Shown one piece after another: positions 20,895 through 29,358 of a stretch of DNA of 46,467 bases (position 1 is its first letter; the number at the start of each line of letters is the position of its first letter). Source of the stretch: a virus; IMG/VR virus record IMGVR_UViG_3300045921_000220, positions 1-46,467 of that record; one strand, given 5' to 3'. The position numbers were made by a program, and so were the translations under genes. A model generated the notes under the pieces. It did not search any database. It was not told where the DNA came from and worked only from the letters and a program-made list of their open reading frames with translations.

Positions 20895-23156
20895 TTAGTT
20901 GACGGTCTTTGTCACGATGAAGTTCGGCTGCAAGAAGGTCAACGTTGCGTTGTTGCCAACCACGTCCTTGACCGTTCCAGTCGTGTTCAGGTCGATCACC
21001 GCACCCGTCGTCACGTTGCCCGCCGTTGCGCTGTCGCCACCCACGATGGTGTACTGGAAGACCAACGCATTGGTTCCAGAACCCGAAACGTAGTTCGCCT
21101 GACGGGTGTTGCCACCGATGGTCACAGCGATGCGCGGCGTGTTGGTCACAACAACAGCTTCGTTGAAGGTCGCCGTCAGTGTCAACACGTTGCCAGTGAC
21201 AAATGCATTGGACGTGTCGCCGCTGATTGTAACAACCGGGGAAGCCGGTGCCACACCGTCAACCCGCTTCGCCGAATTGTCCGGCAAGTTGAAGTTGAGG
21301 TTCGTGATCGGGTTACCAGCCGCATCTACAATGGTTCCACCGTTCAACTGCATCGGCGAAATCAGAGCGAACGTTCCCGGCAAGTTGGCATTGTCGTTCG
21401 ACGCAACCGTGTAGGTGAACGTCAAAGTCGTGGTGCCAGTGCCCGAAACGTAGGTCGCATACTTGGTCGTGAAGTTCACATCCATAGCAATGCGCGGGGT
21501 GCCCGTAACCGTCACGGCTTCGCTGAAGGTCGCCGTCAGTGTCAATGTATCGCCCAACTTGTAGTTCGGACCACCGGACGGGCCGGTCACCGTGCTGATC
21601 GTCGGAGCAACGTTGTCAATCACAACGCCAGCCATCGACGGCGGGGTGAACGTTACAACAGCAACGTTATCCGCCAAGTCCTTAATCGTTCCACCGTTCA
21701 AATCGATGGGAGAAGTCAGGACGATCTGACCACTGGTAGCCGCATCCGATGCCTGAACCGTGTAGGAGAAGGTTAGGATGTTGGAAGCGACGCTGGAGAA
21801 CATCGCATAGCGCTGAACTCCATTGATCGTAAACGGAATGCGCGGCGAACCAACCACGGCGATGTTGCCGACGTAGGTTGCCGTGAACTCGAACACATCA
21901 CCGGTATTGTAGTTGCCAGCACCCTGAACGAATGCAACAGTCGGGGCGGCGGGGGCCGTATTGTTGATAACGACGCTCGAAACGGTGGGCGGGGTGAAGG
22001 TCAACGTGGCGTTGGTGCCATAGATGTCCTTGATCGTTCCACCATTCAACGTCAACGGGCTAGACACTGTGAACTGACCAGCCGTCGCATTGTCACCGGA
22101 CACGACAGCATACTGGAAGACCAATGCCTTCGAGCCAGATCCGCTCACATAGGTGGCGTTCTTTGCGTTGCCATTGACCGAAAGAGTCATGCGTGGCGAA
22201 CCAGTCACGACCACATCCTTGTTGAAATTCACAGTGAAGCTGAGAACACTGGTCTTCGCCAAACTGTGCGGGCCGTTGCCGGAATTGAAAGTCACGCTCG
22301 AAATGGTCGGAGCGGCGGTCGAATTCAACGTCACGTTCGCCAAGTTGGTCGGGATGGTGAAGTCCGGCGTACCGGTCGAGTTACCAGCCAAGTCCTTGAT
22401 CGTACCGCCGTTCAAATCGATGGTCGCATTGCCCGTCGTGTTCACCACGTCGAACGTACCGGCGTCAACCGAATCAGCCGACTGGACAACGTAACGGAAA
22501 GTCAATGCGCTGGTGCCGGAACCAGAAGCATAGTTGGCAAATGCTTGTGCGCCGTCCAGATCCAATTCAACGCGCGGCGTACCGGTCACTTCTACCGGCT
22601 CACTGAAATTGACGACCACATCAAGGTTATCGCCAGTCACAAAATTGAGCGGAGTGATGTCGGCTGAATCGTTAGCAGTCGGCAAGGTGGTGTCTACCGT
22701 CATACCAGCCGTATTCGGCGGGGTGAAGGTCAACGTCGCAGCGGTATCCGTCGCATCTTTGATCGTACCGCCGTTCAAGGCAATCGGGCTAGCAATCGAA
22801 ATCGCACCCGAATCAACGTTCTGGATGGCGTAGCTGAAAACCAAGCTCGAAGTGCCGGTGCCCGACGTGTAAGTCGCAAACAGGCCGCTGTTCGCACCAA
22901 TCGTCAACGGAATACGCGGCGTACCCGTGACCACGACAACTTCGTTAAACTTGACACGGAACGAAAGCGTCGTCGTCCGGCCATACTTCGTGATGTTGCC
23001 GATGCGCGAAACCTTTACGACAGCGGGGCCAGCGTTCTTGACGTTCAGACCGCGAATTGCAACGATCAACTCACCAGTGGCAGGATCAACCCATCCACGG
23101 TCAGTTGCGATTGCATCAGGTACCCAATTGGGTGGTTGTGTAAGTGTCCAAGACAT
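20895..23156 (-). CDS. Ig-like repeat surface protein (753 aa)
   Basis: Contains six tandem Ig/cadherin-like repeats of about 110-120 residues. Each has a core such as LTLTATFSEAVTVTGTPRI followed by YVSGTGTTTLTFTYTV and LNGGTIKDLAGN. These repeats occur in adhesins and phage decoration or tail-fibre proteins. A short N-terminal region (about 45 aa, WTLTQPPNWVPDA) may attach it to the virion. GGAGG precedes the start, and a CTAAATAG late box lies at 23182-23187. No signal peptide is present, which fits a virion rather than a secreted protein. Confidence 0.85.
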   Translation of the reverse strand: MSWTLTQPPNWVPDAIATDRGWVDPATGELIVAIRGLNVKNAGPAVVKVSRIGNITKYGRTTTLSFRVKFNEVVVVTGTPRIPLTIGANSGLFATYTSGTGTSSLVFSYAIQNVDSGAISIASPIALNGGTIKDATDTAATLTFTPPNTAGMTVDTTLPTANDSADITPLNFVTGDNLDVVVNFSEPVEVTGTPRVELDLDGAQAFANYASGSGTSALTFRYVVQSADSVDAGTFDVVNTTGNATIDLNGGTIKDLAGNSTGTPDFTIPTNLANVTLNSTAAPTISSVTFNSGNGPHSLAKTSVLSFTVNFNKDVVVTGSPRMTLSVNGNAKNATYVSGSGSKALVFQYAVVSGDNATAGQFTVSSPLTLNGGTIKDIYGTNATLTFTPPTVSSVVINNTAPAAPTVAFVQGAGNYNTGDVFEFTATYVGNIAVVGSPRIPFTINGVQRYAMFSSVASNILTFSYTVQASDAATSGQIVLTSPIDLNGGTIKDLADNVAVVTFTPPSMAGVVIDNVAPTISTVTGPSGGPNYKLGDTLTLTATFSEAVTVTGTPRIAMDVNFTTKYATYVSGTGTTTLTFTYTVASNDNANLPGTFALISPMQLNGGTIVDAAGNPITNLNFNLPDNSAKRVDGVAPASPVVTISGDTSNAFVTGNVLTLTATFNEAVVVTNTPRIAVTIGGNTRQANYVSGSGTNALVFQYTIVGGDSATAGNVTTGAVIDLNTTGTVKDVVGNNATLTFLQPNFIVTKTVN

Positions 23157-23181
23157 GTCTCTTTGAGGAAACCTCCAATGC

Positions 23182-23187
23182 TATTTA
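23182..23187 (-). promoter_or_regulatory. late-promoter-like TAAATA box
   Basis: CTAAATAG on the minus strand, about 25 nt before the Ig-like gene start and followed by a GGAGG Shine-Dalgarno site. It has the best spacing of the late-type boxes in this window. Confidence 0.5.
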
Positions 23188-23261
23188 GAGGCACCGGGTT
23201 TTAGAGGGGTAGGGGTGGGGGTGTTGAGTCGCCTATGTTCTTGCATATCAATGTCTGGCGA

Positions 23262-23267
23262 TAAATA
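23262..23267 (+). promoter_or_regulatory. late-promoter-like TAAATA box
   Basis: GATAAATA on the plus strand, 6 nt before the ATG at 23274, diverging from the Ig-like gene promoter. Confidence 0.45.
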
Positions 23268-23273
23268 AAGAAC

Positions 23274-24056
23274 ATGAACCTCATGCAAGTTGACGAAGCC
23301 GTTCTCAAGTCAATCCGCGAAGTGATCGACAACGTGCCGGTGTGTGAAGTATGCGGCGGCGACGCTGACACATGTGGCTGTGCGGAAGTGAACGAAGACT
23401 ACGAAGAAGAACTGTCAGAACCTTCCGGTGAGAAGGAAGACATCATTATCAACCCGGACATCGATCTGTTCTCAGCCGCCAAGCAACAGAAAGTCGATGA
23501 ATGGACCAACGCCGCGAAGCTGAAAGAAGCTCCACAGCATGTGTGGGTTGGAGCGCGTGAATTTGCCGACAAGAATGCCGCAAATCACTATGCAAAAAGC
23601 ATCGGCGGGATCGTGACACCGCAACCCAACCCGGACCACAAAGGATTCAAGGCCGTCGAAAAGAAGCCGCTGAGCAAGGCTGAAAAGGACGCAAAGTGGA
23701 ATGAACGCATGCCGTGGCCGTCCGACTATAACAAGGGTCGCGGTAGCCGGTCGCCGATTTCGGCTTTCTCGAACTCCTACCAGCCGAAAGGAAATGCTTT
23801 GTCTGAAGGCATCGACGCCGATGAGCACTTCAAGAAGTACGGCGACGAATACGCGGACTACAAGTATTTCTCCACATCACAGTGGGCAGCGGCACTAGGC
23901 AAGAAAGACCGGGCGCATGGCTACAAAGGCATGTATGCCTACAAGACCAAAAAGGGCAAGTGGTATCACGAACTGGTCCGCAACAACGGCGAACTAGACA
24001 CGGATACCAAATGGGCACTCACGCCGCTACAGGTTCAGAAGTTGGGCTTGCACTAA
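23274..24056 (+). CDS. hypothetical protein (260 aa)
   Basis: Starts MNLMQVDEAVLKSIRE. A CEVCGG...CGC cysteine cluster near residue 24 suggests a metal site; the acidic middle is followed by lysine-rich segments (KKPLSKAEKDAKWNE). The C-terminal region has repeated aromatic/Lys motifs (YKGMYAYKTKKGKWYH). The late-type box suggests late expression. The end overlaps the convergent Acb1-like gene by 38 bp. Confidence 0.75.
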   Translation: MNLMQVDEAVLKSIREVIDNVPVCEVCGGDADTCGCAEVNEDYEEELSEPSGEKEDIIINPDIDLFSAAKQQKVDEWTNAAKLKEAPQHVWVGAREFADKNAANHYAKSIGGIVTPQPNPDHKGFKAVEKKPLSKAEKDAKWNERMPWPSDYNKGRGSRSPISAFSNSYQPKGNALSEGIDADEHFKKYGDEYADYKYFSTSQWAAALGKKDRAHGYKGMYAYKTKKGKWYHELVRNNGELDTDTKWALTPLQVQKLGLH

Positions 24057-24486
24057 ACCACAGCGGGGTGACCGGCGCGGACTCTTCGGATAACAACCGA
24101 ATCGGAAACGTCGGTGGTTTCACTTCAGACAATTCAAACTCAAGGGGCACGGAGTAGGACACACTCACGTGCCCCACGTATTTTGGATACTTCAATCCCA
24201 CACCCATCTGTACCGCCCGATCCCACGCCCGCTTCAGCATCGGAGAATCAAACGCGATAACCAGCGCTTCCTTCAAGAAAGTCAACCGGTATTCCTTCGG
24301 GCGGATCAGCACCGGAACCGGGTCTGGCCGGTAGGACGGAATCTCTTCCGTCGCAGTGATGACGGAACAATGCAATTGATCCGGCGGAATCGTGTTCGGA
24401 ATCGCATTCTCATCAAACCATTGTTGAAGGTGTGCCGCCGATTTCGGATCGACCAAGCGGCGTGTATAGAAAGCTGTAACTTGCAC
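24019..24486 (-). CDS. acb1: Acb1-like anti-CBASS 2H phosphoesterase (155 aa)
   Basis: Resembles T4 gp57B (Acb1), which degrades the cyclic nucleotide signals of CBASS immunity. The N-terminus (FYTRRLVDPKSA) aligns by eye with the gp57B start. The two HxS catalytic motifs are LHCSVI (near residue 39) and GHVSVSY (near 105), about 65 residues apart as in Acb1. Length matches (about 150 aa). It is in the early direction, with a terminator-like hairpin upstream. Confidence 0.8.
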   Translation of the reverse strand: MQVTAFYTRRLVDPKSAAHLQQWFDENAIPNTIPPDQLHCSVITATEEIPSYRPDPVPVLIRPKEYRLTFLKEALVIAFDSPMLKRAWDRAVQMGVGLKYPKYVGHVSVSYSVPLEFELSEVKPPTFPIRLLSEESAPVTPLWFSASPTSEPVAA

Positions 24487-24499
24487 TAAAGATATCCTA

Positions 24500-24535
24500 A
24501 CAAAGAGAAAGCGCCCGACATTTCTGTCGAGCGCC
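24500..24535 (-). terminator. Rho-independent terminator
   Basis: GGGCGCTCGACA-GAAA-TGTCGGGCGC hairpin (24511-24535) then TTTCTCTTTG on the minus strand, between the 102-aa gene and the Acb1-like gene. Confidence 0.8.
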
Positions 24536-24558
24536 CTTTGGAACTCCTGATGTTTTGC

Positions 24559-24867
24559 CTAACCCAAGTAGTCCCAAAACTCTTTGGCAGTCATATAGAC
24601 GGCAAGTGTTTCGACTGTTTCATCGCCGTCAATTTCCGCCAATTTCTCATCCCGGATCATACCGATGGAATCACGAAGCTCTCCGATAGATTCGCCCGGC
24701 GACGCAGCGGTGATGTACACATCGATCCTATTCAGAGTATCCAGCCGCGCCAACATGAACCGGCCAAACGCCGTCTTGCCGGTCGTCTCTCCGACATACT
24801 TGGTCGCCTGTTCCTTAAGCAGATCCATGATTGCCCGCAAGTCGGACAGTAGTTTGGGAGTAATCAT
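24559..24867 (-). CDS. hypothetical helical protein (102 aa)
   Basis: Starts MITPKLLSDLRAIMDLL with AAAGGA upstream. It is mostly helical (RFMLARLDTLNRIDVYI, RDSIGMIRDEKLAEI). No family recognised; it is the last gene before a terminator. Confidence 0.7.
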   Translation of the reverse strand: MITPKLLSDLRAIMDLLKEQATKYVGETTGKTAFGRFMLARLDTLNRIDVYITAASPGESIGELRDSIGMIRDEKLAEIDGDETVETLAVYMTAKEFWDYLG

Positions 24868-24882
24868 TCCCGTTCCTTTCGT

Positions 24883-25455
24883 CTATAGATAGTGAGCGTA
24901 GCTACCCACGATGTACTTGTTGTTGCTGATCGGTTTCTGTCCCACATGCGGGTATAACCACAGCGGCGGGAACATCAAAAGACTTCCCGCGCGCGGGCGC
25001 ACCTGAATGTTCATATCCGGGAAATACGTCTCCCCACCCTTCTCCACGTCGTTGAGATACCAGAAAAATGCCAAGAACCGCCGCGCACTGGCATAGTCCG
25101 CCACATCCACATGCAGCGCAAAATGGTCGCCGCGTTCCGGCGCATACTTTTTCATGCGGAAGGCTTCAAAGCCGTATTGCGCCGGAAAGATCGCATGCTT
25201 GATGTCTGACTGGTACTTCGCCAGAGCGACTTGCCCGATCTTTGTTAGTGCGTCGTGATGATTTTTCAGATCGTCCTGACGGCTGATGTTCAGTTCGGTA
25301 CAGCGCCGGATCTCATCTTTGTGTTCTCCGTGCTCTGTGTTGAGTGCCCCTTCGATCACTGCCGGATGGTCGTCAAACTTGACGATCAAATCCTGACAGA
25401 GATTCAGGGGAAGGACATTGTGATAGACGCGAATGTAATCGCTGGTGAAACTCAT
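24883..25455 (-). CDS. 2-oxoglutarate-Fe(II) oxygenase (P4H-like)
   Basis: A double-stranded beta-helix oxygenase. Metal ligands: HVDVAD (near residue 114) and the distal His in YPHVG (near 172). The cosubstrate-binding basic residue follows in NNKYIVGSY. The FFWYLND and GGETYFPD signatures are those of prolyl-4-hydroxylase-type enzymes frequent in T4-like phages. The substrate is unknown. It is 10 nt after the helicase stop. Confidence 0.88.
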   Translation of the reverse strand: MSFTSDYIRVYHNVLPLNLCQDLIVKFDDHPAVIEGALNTEHGEHKDEIRRCTELNISRQDDLKNHHDALTKIGQVALAKYQSDIKHAIFPAQYGFEAFRMKKYAPERGDHFALHVDVADYASARRFLAFFWYLNDVEKGGETYFPDMNIQVRPRAGSLLMFPPLWLYPHVGQKPISNNKYIVGSYAHYL

Positions 25456-25465
25456 AGTGTGCCCT

Positions 25466-26941
25466 CTACCATTTCATATCATCCTTGCCGCCCGTCAATT
25501 TGGAAATGATCTGCATTCCGCGTGTGAACCGGGCTTGAAATTTTTGCTCAGAATCCGTTTCGGCATCTTCGGGATTCATGCGCAAGGTCGCCTTCTTTTG
25601 CTCATACTTGGCGATGGATACGTCACTGTTATGGATGTCGGCTTGCGCTTCGTCTTCCGCTTCAAAGAGCATCATCCGGGCCTTGTCCACGCCGATGATG
25701 AACGGATTGCCAAGGGTACCGTAGCGATTCTTCAAAACCTTGACCTTCAGTTTCTTCATCGTCTTGTACTCTTCGGTTTCGATCAGAGCGAAGAAGAAAT
25801 CCGCCGTGAACGGAAGGCCGAACGATTCGGACGTATCAGTCAGATCCACATCCACATCGTTGAAGCCACCCCGGTTCACCTGAGTCGCGGAGAAAATCGG
25901 CACGTCGAATTCCACGGCCAGTCCGCGAACCTCTTCCGCAATAGCCTTGACGTAGCTATACGACGATTCAATGCTCTTATAGCGCTGACTGGCACAGATG
26001 TTCAGATAGTCAACCATGATGACATCCGGCTTGAACTTTTGCTTCAACAGCAACTCATTCAACAGCGCGCGGAAATGACCCACATGGGCCGATGATGTCG
26101 GAAATTCCCGAATGACCAGATGACTCTTGTACTGTTCTTGCATCTTGGCAAGTTCAGCAAGGTAATCGTCTTTTGACATCTCCCGCAAATCTTCACGGGT
26201 CATCCGCAACAGGTTTTCGTCGATACGTTCACCAACTGCCTTCTCCGAAAGTTCCAGCGTGATGTACAAGACGTTTTTGCCCATCTTCAGGCAATGCGCG
26301 GCATGGTGGCAGAGGAACAGCGACTTACCGACACCGGTGCCCGCCATGACGATGTTGAGTGTCTTGGACGGCACACCACCATCCGTCACTCGATTGAAGT
26401 TTCCGATATTGAAAGGCAGCTTAGCTTCTTTCAGGTGGTAGCTGTCATACCGATCAGCCGCTTCATCGAAGTAACGGTGACCGATTTTATTGTCGAAACT
26501 GATAGCCAGCGCTTCGGATAGCATGCCGGGAATCTTGCCACGATCATGCCCGGCTTTGTCTTCCAGAATCTCCACCGCCTTGAGAACAGCATTCGCGATG
26601 GCCTGATCCTTACACCATTTTTCAGTGGTGTCCAGCATCCATTTCAGTTGGACAGGTTCCGCCTTCGGAATCTCGTTTTCCAATTCGCCAACGACTTCCA
26701 TGCAATCGGCGAACTCTTTCCCATCCATCCCGCGCTGACTGAAATTCAGGCGAATGACTTCCGTGGAAGGGGAATGGTTGTACTCTTGAATGTGTTTCGA
26801 CGCGGTTTCATATACCAACCGTTCGGCCTTGTCGTCGAAGTAGTCGGGTCGAAGAAACGGAGTCACTTTCCGCATAAACTCTTCATTTCTAAAGAGTTCA
26901 CGCAAAATGAGTGGTTCCACACGTGTAGGGCTAATGCTCAT
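25466..26941 (-). CDS. replicative DNA helicase, DnaB/T4 gp41-like
   Basis: Hexameric 5'-3' helicase. A helical N-terminal domain (about 1-170) precedes a RecA-like domain with Walker A GTGVGKS (201-207), and a Walker B region ending IMVDYLN near 310. The arginine-finger/H4 region is near FSATQVNRGG. Length 491 aa fits gp41. It partners the gp61-like primase. It overlaps none of its neighbours but lies in the minus-strand replication cluster. Confidence 0.93.
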   Translation of the reverse strand: MSISPTRVEPLILRELFRNEEFMRKVTPFLRPDYFDDKAERLVYETASKHIQEYNHSPSTEVIRLNFSQRGMDGKEFADCMEVVGELENEIPKAEPVQLKWMLDTTEKWCKDQAIANAVLKAVEILEDKAGHDRGKIPGMLSEALAISFDNKIGHRYFDEAADRYDSYHLKEAKLPFNIGNFNRVTDGGVPSKTLNIVMAGTGVGKSLFLCHHAAHCLKMGKNVLYITLELSEKAVGERIDENLLRMTREDLREMSKDDYLAELAKMQEQYKSHLVIREFPTSSAHVGHFRALLNELLLKQKFKPDVIMVDYLNICASQRYKSIESSYSYVKAIAEEVRGLAVEFDVPIFSATQVNRGGFNDVDVDLTDTSESFGLPFTADFFFALIETEEYKTMKKLKVKVLKNRYGTLGNPFIIGVDKARMMLFEAEDEAQADIHNSDVSIAKYEQKKATLRMNPEDAETDSEQKFQARFTRGMQIISKLTGGKDDMKW

Positions 26942-26977
26942 TGGCCTCTTCTATGGGATGTTTTTGCCGGTGGCTTC

Positions 26978-27349
26978 TTAGTGATCGATCCGCTCAAACG
27001 GAGGAAGCCCGGCGGCGGCGACACGCATTTGTTCCTGATCGTATCGCCGCTGTAGCTTATCGTTTGCCATCGAAAGACATTCGTCCATCGTGATTCCGAA
27101 TAGCGTGCAAACGCCATTCATCACTGTCAGGATATCGCCTACTTCACCCTTCACATTTTCGATATTGCCCGTCGCCACGTCAGGACGGTATTTCCGTCCG
27201 AAGTAGGATCGAATGGCCCCGGACAATTCACCGCTCTCTTCCAAAAGAAGACCCATCAAACGGGCCAACGAATCTTTGTCGAAGGTACGGTCGGGGAAAC
27301 TTTTCTTGGAAATTTCAATAGCCCGATCAATTGTCTCTTGGCGAATCAT
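26978..27349 (-). CDS. MazG-like nucleotide pyrophosphohydrolase (123 aa)
   Basis: Starts MIRQETIDRAIEIS. Contains the LLEESGEL (ExxE) and GEVGDILTVMNGV (ExxD) metal motifs of the all-alpha NTP pyrophosphohydrolase superfamily. It hydrolyses NTPs to NMPs; MazG-type enzymes have also been linked to (p)ppGpp control in phages. The start at 27349 shares ATGA with the stop of the adjacent DUF550-type gene, indicating coupled translation. The longer frame from 27508 is rejected. Confidence 0.82.
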   Translation of the reverse strand: MIRQETIDRAIEISKKSFPDRTFDKDSLARLMGLLLEESGELSGAIRSYFGRKYRPDVATGNIENVKGEVGDILTVMNGVCTLFGITMDECLSMANDKLQRRYDQEQMRVAAAGLPPFERIDH

Positions 27350-27648
27350 GTGCGAATGTGCTCCGATGGTTCGTCTTCCGATGTGGGCGGCGCATATCGG
27401 CGACTCATATTTTTCGCTTGCTTGGCGATCAGGTCCCGCATCAGGGTTTCCGGGGTTCCACCATGTCGCCAGTAGCCATCCATAGCAAGAATCATCACAT
27501 CGATCCATTCGGACAAGTCGCGCGGATTCTCCCGCACTTCATTGATCTCTTTTTCGATGTGCTTGGTGATCCCGCCCGTGCGCTGGCCGGGACCAAATGT
27601 TGCTTCAGACCAGACTTGTTGCCGTTCCAGATATTCTTCGAGGGTCAT
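27346..27648 (-). CDS. dATP/dGTP pyrophosphohydrolase-like (DUF550/MazZ type)
   Basis: Contains FGPGQRTGGITKHIEKEINE and LSEWIDVMILAMDG, matching the DUF550 family to which MazZ of 2-aminoadenine phages belongs. Predicted to hydrolyse dATP or dGTP to the monophosphate. No PurZ- or DatZ-like gene is seen in this window. Two different pyrophosphohydrolases are thus adjacent and coupled. Confidence 0.78.
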   Translation of the reverse strand: MTLEEYLERQQVWSEATFGPGQRTGGITKHIEKEINEVRENPRDLSEWIDVMILAMDGYWRHGGTPETLMRDLIAKQAKNMSRRYAPPTSEDEPSEHIRT

Positions 27649-28043
27649 TCAACTACTTCTCCATGCGGACGCGCGTCCCCGATTTCGTACTGGACTTCGA
27701 CGGTTCCATCATCATGCGTGATTGTTTCGCCCGGCTCTAGCACATTTGCCATCGTGCGTTCGTACAGGTTGAGAATGATCCGGCCAACATGTAGCTGGAA
27801 GGTCTGGTCTTTCTCCAATTCATCCGATGGGCCGGTAGGTGATTCGAGGATGTCGTATTCGAAATCCATCTTCATCTCTTCGGTCCCTTCAACACCCGTC
27901 AAATGGAAGGTCTTTGGTGCAATCACGGTTCCGGCAAATGGTGCTTGCCGGAACCGGATGCAGTAGTTACCCGCCGCCATTGAAGGATGTTCGACGACTT
28001 CGTAAGCGTCGTCGTAATTCTCAAAGGCGCGGTCGTTACTCAT
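27645..28043 (-). CDS. hypothetical beta-rich protein (132 aa)
   Basis: The start at 28043 (MSNDRAFENYDDAY) is preferred over 28076, which lies inside the UvsX gene. Contains strands such as GNYCIRFRQAPFAG and LHVGRIILNLYERT. It overlaps UvsX by 8 nt and the DUF550-type gene by 4 nt, so it is part of one translational unit. No family recognised. Confidence 0.7.
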   Translation of the reverse strand: MSNDRAFENYDDAYEVVEHPSMAAGNYCIRFRQAPFAGTVIAPKTFHLTGVEGTEEMKMDFEYDILESPTGPSDELEKDQTFQLHVGRIILNLYERTMANVLEPGETITHDDGTVEVQYEIGDARPHGEVVE

Positions 28044-29259
28044 TTTCAGGTGCTTCCTCTTCTTCTTCACCCACAACCGCTTCGATTTCCACTTCGTCCG
28101 GCCTTGCCAGCCGACCCTTGAAAGTGAACTCCGCGATACAGGCTTCTTCCAGTTTAGCCATCACTTCATCGGTGAAATACTGTTCGGGATTTGTGTTGAT
28201 GGCGCTGACAAAACCCTTGGCACCAGTCGGGAAATGCACATAGTTGCCTTCCTTCTTCAAAATGCCGTGCTTCAGACCAAACTCCACCAAACCGAAATAC
28301 GGCAACAGTCCGCGCCGGTGATCCAGATAGACTTCGATCTCCTTGCCGTCGCGCGTGAACCGGCCCTTCTTCAGTTTCACCTTGACGATGTTGGCGACCA
28401 CATCCTTAGCCTTCTTTTCAGCCGCTCCACCCACCGCATCCTTCGCAGTGAATTCCTTGGTCGCTACGTCCTTGTGACCTTCTTTCAGCCGCCGGTTGTC
28501 CAGTTCGATCACCACCGAAGCGGCGTAGACCAGACCATCGCCGCCCGCCATGTTCTTCGTCGGCACGTATGCGCCCGGCACGTCGTAGGTGTGGTTCGTG
28601 AACAGGAAAGGCACTTGAGCCTGACGCAAGGGATAGGTCAGGATGCGCATAGCGCCGCGCAAGAGTTGTGCGCGGGTCATGTCACGGGCCTGTTTGCCTT
28701 CCAAGGCGTCCGTGACTTCCTTAGTCGTCGAAAGCATGCCAGCGGAGTCGAGCACGACGAAACAGGGCACAGCGTTGTCTTCCTTGCGATAGGCCGCGAT
28801 GAAGTTGGAAAGCTGATGCTTGAGTTCTTCGACAGTGTTCAGCGGAACGATGATACAGCGTTCCGTGTCGATGTCCCACTCTTCGAGCATTTCCTTGTAG
28901 ACCGCGCCTTCCGTTTCGACATACAGGACGTAGCCGTCCGGGTTCTTGTCGAGGAAGCGCTTGACTGCTGTCAATGCGAAATAGGTCTTGCCGGTGGACG
29001 GCGCGCCCGCCAGCGCGGTGATGTGGTTGCCGGGGAAGCCACCACGCATCGAACCGCTGATGAGTGCGTTCAAGAGATAGCATCCGGTATCAATGAACCC
29101 ATTGGTCAACCCGGAGTGATGTTCAGCACTTGCCGGGGCAGCAAGCGGGTTCTTCATGATTTCGCCTAGCTTGGAAAACAGCCCGGCGGCTTTCTTCGCC
29201 TTGGCTTTCTTGTCGGCTTTGCGTTGCTCGTTTTCTTCAGTTCCTTTCTTCTTTGCCAT
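28036..29259 (-). CDS. uvsX: UvsX-like RecA recombinase
   Basis: Strand-exchange protein for recombination-dependent replication. The lysine-rich N-terminus is followed by Walker A GAPSTGKT (85-92), a Walker B-like region FVVLDSAGML near 170, and an L2-like loop region before residue 215 (FTNHTYDVPG). The acidic C-terminal tail (VGEEEEEAPENE) is typical. GGAG precedes the start. 407 aa is close to T4 UvsX (391). Confidence 0.9.
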   Translation of the reverse strand: MAKKKGTEENEQRKADKKAKAKKAAGLFSKLGEIMKNPLAAPASAEHHSGLTNGFIDTGCYLLNALISGSMRGGFPGNHITALAGAPSTGKTYFALTAVKRFLDKNPDGYVLYVETEGAVYKEMLEEWDIDTERCIIVPLNTVEELKHQLSNFIAAYRKEDNAVPCFVVLDSAGMLSTTKEVTDALEGKQARDMTRAQLLRGAMRILTYPLRQAQVPFLFTNHTYDVPGAYVPTKNMAGGDGLVYAASVVIELDNRRLKEGHKDVATKEFTAKDAVGGAAEKKAKDVVANIVKVKLKKGRFTRDGKEIEVYLDHRRGLLPYFGLVEFGLKHGILKKEGNYVHFPTGAKGFVSAINTNPEQYFTDEVMAKLEEACIAEFTFKGRLARPDEVEIEAVVGEEEEEAPENE

Positions 29260-29358
29260 GTGATTTGTCTCCTAGTGTAGCCTTGAATCGGCTGATCGGA
29301 ATTCGGAATCATTTAGCATCCGAACCCTCAAAAATCAGCGGGTCGCTATATAACCGCC

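Noticed and set aside
23472-23828. Minus-strand frame inside the 260-aa gene
   Set aside because: Shadow frame; the plus-strand gene has the better start context and composition.
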